Below, piece after piece: positions 40,607-43,355 of a DNA stretch of 43,355 nucleotides. The notes under the pieces were generated by a model. The model was not told where the DNA came from. It did not search any database and saw only the letters and a program-made list of their open reading frames with translations. Position numbers and translations under genes: made by a program. The stretch comes from Polyangium fumosum (lineage in GTDB: Bacteria; Myxococcota_A; Polyangia; Polyangiales; Polyangiaceae), in NCBI RefSeq assembly GCF_005144585.1, contig NZ_SSMQ01000091.1:1-43355 (forward strand), written 5' to 3'. The first letter of the stretch is position 1. Each line of letters begins with the position of its first letter.

Positions 40607-42937
40607 GTGACGACGACAAGGCGCCCGGAAGAGCGCGAAGAGAGCGCGGCCCAGAACTTCATCCGGGCCATCATCAGCGAGGACCTCGAGAAGGGGCGCC
40701 ACACCAAGGTGGTGACCCGCTTCCCGCCCGAGCCGAACGGCTACCTCCACATCGGCCACGCGAAGGCCATCTGCACGAACTTCGGCCTCGCCCGCGAGTT
40801 CGGCGGCGTCTGCCACCTCCGCATGGACGACACGAACCCCACGACGGAGGACGTCGAGTACGTCGAGAACATCCAGCGCGACGTGCGCTGGCTCGGCTTC
40901 GACTGGGGCGACAAGCTCTTCTACGCGTCCGACTACTTCGAGCGCCTCTACGCGTTCGCGGTCGAGCTCATCAAGAAGGGCAAGGCGTACGTCGACAGCC
41001 TGAACGAGGCCGAGATCCGCGAGTACCGCGGCACGGTGAACGAGCCGGGCAAGCCGAGCCCCTACCGCGACCGCTCGATCGAGGAGAACCTCGACCTCTT
41101 CGAGCGCATGCGCAAGGGCGAGTTCGCCGAGGGCGCGCACGTGGTGCGGATGAAGGGCGACCTCGCCTCGCCCAACATGAAGATGCGCGACTGGCCGATG
41201 TACCGCATCAAGCGGGCGCACCACTACCGCACGGGCGACACCTGGTGCATCTACCCGCTCTACGACTTCGCGCACAGCCTCTCGGACGCGATCGAGGGCA
41301 TCACGCACTCGATCTGCACGCTCGAGTTCGACAACAACCGCGCGCTCTACGACTGGTTCGTGGAGAACGTCGACGTGCCCGCGCGGCCGCGGCAATACGA
41401 GTTCGCGCGGCTCAACCTCACATACACCGTGATGAGCAAGCGCAAGCTGCTCGAGCTCGTGAAGGGCAACCTCGTGCGCGGCTGGGACGATCCGCGCATG
41501 CCGACGCTCGCGGGCATGCGCCGCCGCGGCATCACGCCCGACTCGCTACGCGCCTTCTGCGAGGAGATCGGCGTCGCCAAGACGAACAGCACCGTCGAGG
41601 TCGAGAAGTTCGAGTCCTGCATCCGCGCCGACCTCGATCGCCGCGCCGGCCGCGTGATGGCCGTGCTCCGGCCGATCAAGCTCGTCCTCGAGAACTACCC
41701 CGAAGGCAAGGTCGAGGAGTTCGAGGCGCCACTCTTCCCGGACGAGCCCGGCAAAGGCGGCAGCCGGAAGATCCCGTTCTCGCGGGAGGTCTACATCGAG
41801 CGCGACGACTTCACCCTCGATCCGCCGGACAAGTGGTTCCGCCTGGCGCCGGGACGCGAGGTGCGTCTGCGGTACGCGTACATCGTGACGTGCAAGGACG
41901 TCGTGCGGGATCCCGCGACGGGCGAGGTGACGGAGATCCGCTGCACGTACGACCCGGAGACGCGCGAGGGCGCAGCACAAGCCGGCAAGAAGGTGAAGGG
42001 CACGCTGCACTGGGTGAGCGCGGCGCACGCGCTGCGGGCCGAGGTGCGCCTCTACGACCGGCTCTTCCGCGACGAAAGGCCGGACCTCGTGGAGGAAGGC
42101 CAGGACTGGAAAGCAGGGCTGAACCCCGATTCGCTCGTGACGATCCAGGGCGCCGCCGTCGAGCCGAGCCTCGCCGCAGCCGAGGGCGGGCAGCATTTCC
42201 AGTTCGAGCGCCAAGGCTTCTTCTTCGTCGACCCGATCGACGCAAAGCCCGGCGCGCCCGTCTTCAACCGCACGGTCTCCCTCAAGGACTCCTGGGCGAA
42301 GATCGCAGAGCGGAAGCAGGAAGCATCGCCAGCAGGGAAAAAGGCCGACGAGGCAAAGCCCGCCGTGAAGACGAGCCCAGAGGAGCGGCTCGGAAAACTC
42401 ACGCCAGAAGCGCGAGCGATCGCCGAGGCGCTCGAGTCCCGAGGCCTCGGCCGCGAAGACGCGATCGTGCTCGCCGAGGACGCCGATCTCCGCGCCTTCT
42501 ACGACCAAGCCGTCGCAGCCCACCCAGGCCCAAAGACGGTGGCAAGCCTCGTCGTGAACGAGCTCGCCCGGAAGCTCGACGGCAAAAAGCCAAGCGCACT
42601 CCCCTTCAACGGAGCAGCCCTCGGCGAGCTCGCATCCCTCATCGACGACCGGACGATCACGCCCACCATCGCGAAGGAGGTCCTCGCCGAGATGCTCACG
42701 AGCGGCGAAGCCCCACGCGCGATCGTCGAGCGCAAGGGCATGCGCCAGGTCTCAGACGCCTCGGCACTCGAGCCCATCGTGGACAAGGTCCTCGCCGAGA
42801 GCCCGAACGAGGTGAAGCGCTACAAGGAAGGCAACACCAAGCTCCTCGGCTTCTTCGTCGGCAAGGTGATGAAGGCATCCAGCGGCAAGGCCAACGCCGA
42901 GCGCGTGAACGAACTCCTGCTGAAGAAGCTCGGCTGA
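40607..42937 (+). CDS. glnS: Glutaminyl-tRNA synthetase with C-terminal YqeY/GatB-like domain
   Basis: The 776-aa protein is GlnRS: class I HIGH motif at 48-51 (YLHIGHAKA), a KMSKS variant VMSKRKL near 275, and GlnRS anticodon-binding beta barrels to about 560. It charges tRNA-Gln with glutamine. After a Lys/Glu-rich linker (about 565-600) comes a YqeY/GatB-like domain (about 600-776; LLGFFVGKVMKASSGKANAERVNELLLKK), known from Deinococcus GlnRS, where it helps bind tRNA. Typical GlnRS is near 550 aa, so this fusion explains the length. The start is a GTG with GGAG upstream. QHR copy 6 begins 19 bp after the stop. Confidence 0.95.
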   Translation: MTTTRRPEEREESAAQNFIRAIISEDLEKGRHTKVVTRFPPEPNGYLHIGHAKAICTNFGLAREFGGVCHLRMDDTNPTTEDVEYVENIQRDVRWLGFDWGDKLFYASDYFERLYAFAVELIKKGKAYVDSLNEAEIREYRGTVNEPGKPSPYRDRSIEENLDLFERMRKGEFAEGAHVVRMKGDLASPNMKMRDWPMYRIKRAHHYRTGDTWCIYPLYDFAHSLSDAIEGITHSICTLEFDNNRALYDWFVENVDVPARPRQYEFARLNLTYTVMSKRKLLELVKGNLVRGWDDPRMPTLAGMRRRGITPDSLRAFCEEIGVAKTNSTVEVEKFESCIRADLDRRAGRVMAVLRPIKLVLENYPEGKVEEFEAPLFPDEPGKGGSRKIPFSREVYIERDDFTLDPPDKWFRLAPGREVRLRYAYIVTCKDVVRDPATGEVTEIRCTYDPETREGAAQAGKKVKGTLHWVSAAHALRAEVRLYDRLFRDERPDLVEEGQDWKAGLNPDSLVTIQGAAVEPSLAAAEGGQHFQFERQGFFFVDPIDAKPGAPVFNRTVSLKDSWAKIAERKQEASPAGKKADEAKPAVKTSPEERLGKLTPEARAIAEALESRGLGREDAIVLAEDADLRAFYDQAVAAHPGPKTVASLVVNELARKLDGKKPSALPFNGAALGELASLIDDRTITPTIAKEVLAEMLTSGEAPRAIVERKGMRQVSDASALEPIVDKVLAESPNEVKRYKEGNTKLLGFFVGKVMKASSGKANAERVNELLLKKLG

Positions 42938-42956
42938 GCTGGCGGGTGACGTCGCG

Positions 42957-43233
42957 CCGGGGCGCTGCCCCGGACCCCGCGGGGGGCTGTCCGCCCCCTC
43001 GACCCCGGACCAGGCACGGCCTGGACCGGGGGTGGAAGAACTGCGCTCCGCGCAGTTCTTCCAACGGGCCCGTGGCAAGACCGCGGAGGTGGGTTTCAAG
43101 CTGGCAACGGCCACGTTGCCGGTCGAGCCGTCAGCGCTGTGGCCTTGGTGGGCGGGGTCGTCGCCGGTCTTGCCACCGGCTGTTCGATGAACTGCGCATC
43201 GCGCAGTTCATCGAGCCCGGTCCAGGCCGTGCC
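42957..43233. repeat. QHR copy 6, right arm cut by an IS element
   Basis: The left arm (42957-43072) has stems CCGGGGC/GCCCCGG, GGGGG/CCCCC, CCAGGC/GCCTGG and GGAAGAACTGCGC/GCGCAGTTCTTCC. The spacer includes an inverted pair GTGGCAAGACCG/CGGTCTTGCCAC and the shared core GTCAGCGCTGTGGCCTTGG. The right arm starts with CGATGAACTGCGC and is cut at 43233, midway through the third hairpin (GGTCCAGGCCGTGCC), exactly where the IS4-type end begins. It starts 19 bp after the glnS stop. Confidence 0.88.
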
Positions 43234-43355
43234 CTGAGCATTGGTTCCATCTCCGATCGGTACATTCCCCCCCTCTGACGACATTTAGCGAGGGAGATGT
43301 TGGATGCAGAGGTGGCCTCGTCGGCGGAAGCGTGGGCACAGGAGGAGTTCGGGCA
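43234..43355 (+). mobile_element. Left end of an IS4-family insertion sequence, cut by window edge
   Basis: The element begins CTGAGCATTGGTTCCATC (43234-43251), a near match to the MITE ends, followed by a 45-bp leader and the start of a transposase-like gene. It sits inside the right arm of QHR copy 6. The 9 bp before it, GGCCGTGCC (43225-43233), should reappear beyond its right end. Confidence 0.75.
43297..43355 (+). CDS. IS4-family (Tn5-like) transposase, N-terminal 19 codons only
   Basis: From the ATG at 43297 (GAGGGAG just upstream) the frame reads MLDAEVASSAEAWAQEEFG to the window edge. The W-A-x-x-x-F-G pattern is the usual opening of Tn5-like IS4-family transposases (compare ADWAKSVFSSAALGD in Tn5). 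Its place 45 bp inside an IS-type end supports the call. The DDE catalytic domain lies beyond the window, so the assignment rests on a short match plus context. It is the natural candidate for mobilising the MITE at 36193-36546. Confidence 0.65.
   Translation, partial: MLDAEVASSAEAWAQEEFG

Noticed and set aside
40588..43278. 896-codon plus-strand ORF overlapping glnS in another frame
   Set aside because: The glnS frame holds the HIGH and MSKRK motifs over its whole length; the overlapping frame is Arg/Pro-rich shadow that runs into QHR copy 6.

Overview
This is about 43 kb of high-GC DNA from the chromosome of what is most likely a myxobacterium of the Sorangium/Polyangium type (order Polyangiales). 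I infer this from a giant exported protein with FG-GAP and cysteine-rich repeats and a Gly/Ser tail, from the many small lipoproteins, a CARF-type sigma54 activator, a P450, HMG-CoA synthase, and large intergenic GC-rich repeats. No rRNA, tRNA, CRISPR array or phage module was seen. Most genes are housekeeping or accessory singletons in short operons.

Layout. 1-4.7 kb: 3'-truncated giant cysteine-rich lipoprotein (minus strand). 4.9-9.5 kb: unknown protein, a repeat-rich spacer, HMG-CoA synthase, and a LysR regulator divergent from a YcaC-like hydrolase. 9.5-13 kb: small lipoprotein, outer-membrane protein, stand-alone LanM-type dehydratase-like protein, DTW tRNA-modifying enzyme. 13.3-18.8 kb: P450, short endonuclease V, secreted esterase, Kef-type antiporter. 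18.8-24.3 kb: two repeat copies with a gene remnant, a bile-acid-symporter-like carrier, a HipA-like kinase with a DUF3037 partner, and a duplicated pair of Cys-rich lipoproteins. 24.3-28.6 kb: an RNA-repair locus, rtcR divergent from rtcB-prfH and a conserved unknown gene. 28.7-35.6 kb: beta-propeller lipoprotein behind a second sigma54 promoter, oxidoreductase, ankyrin protein, glutathione peroxidase, alpha/beta hydrolase, acyl-CoA synthetase. 35.6-37 kb: a PD-(D/E)XK gene split by a 354-bp MITE. 37-43 kb: SDR reductase, secreted protein, amidase, haloalkane-dehalogenase-like enzyme, glnS, then the left end of an IS4-family element cut by the window edge.

The most striking signal is a dispersed family of inverted repeats about 300 bp long (called QHR here, for quadruple-hairpin repeat; the name is mine). 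There are six copies. Each is made of two arms of about 115 bp facing each other around a spacer of 70-140 bp, and each arm is a string of four GC-rich hairpins. Stem sequences differ between arms but the changes are compensatory, which points to selection on structure. Five copies lie 9-27 bp from stop codons; the sixth rides inside the MITE. The MITE has 18-bp terminal inverted repeats and a perfect 9-bp target duplication. Its ends match (16 of 18) the end of the IS4-family element that interrupts another QHR copy at the right edge, so the likely mobilising enzyme begins in the same window.

The RNA-repair locus is the best functional system: a CARF-AAA+ activator with the sigma54-contacting GAFTGA motif, three 15-bp palindromes spaced 21-23 bp apart, a sigma54 promoter, then RNA ligase RtcB, the release-factor homologue PrfH and a small unknown protein.
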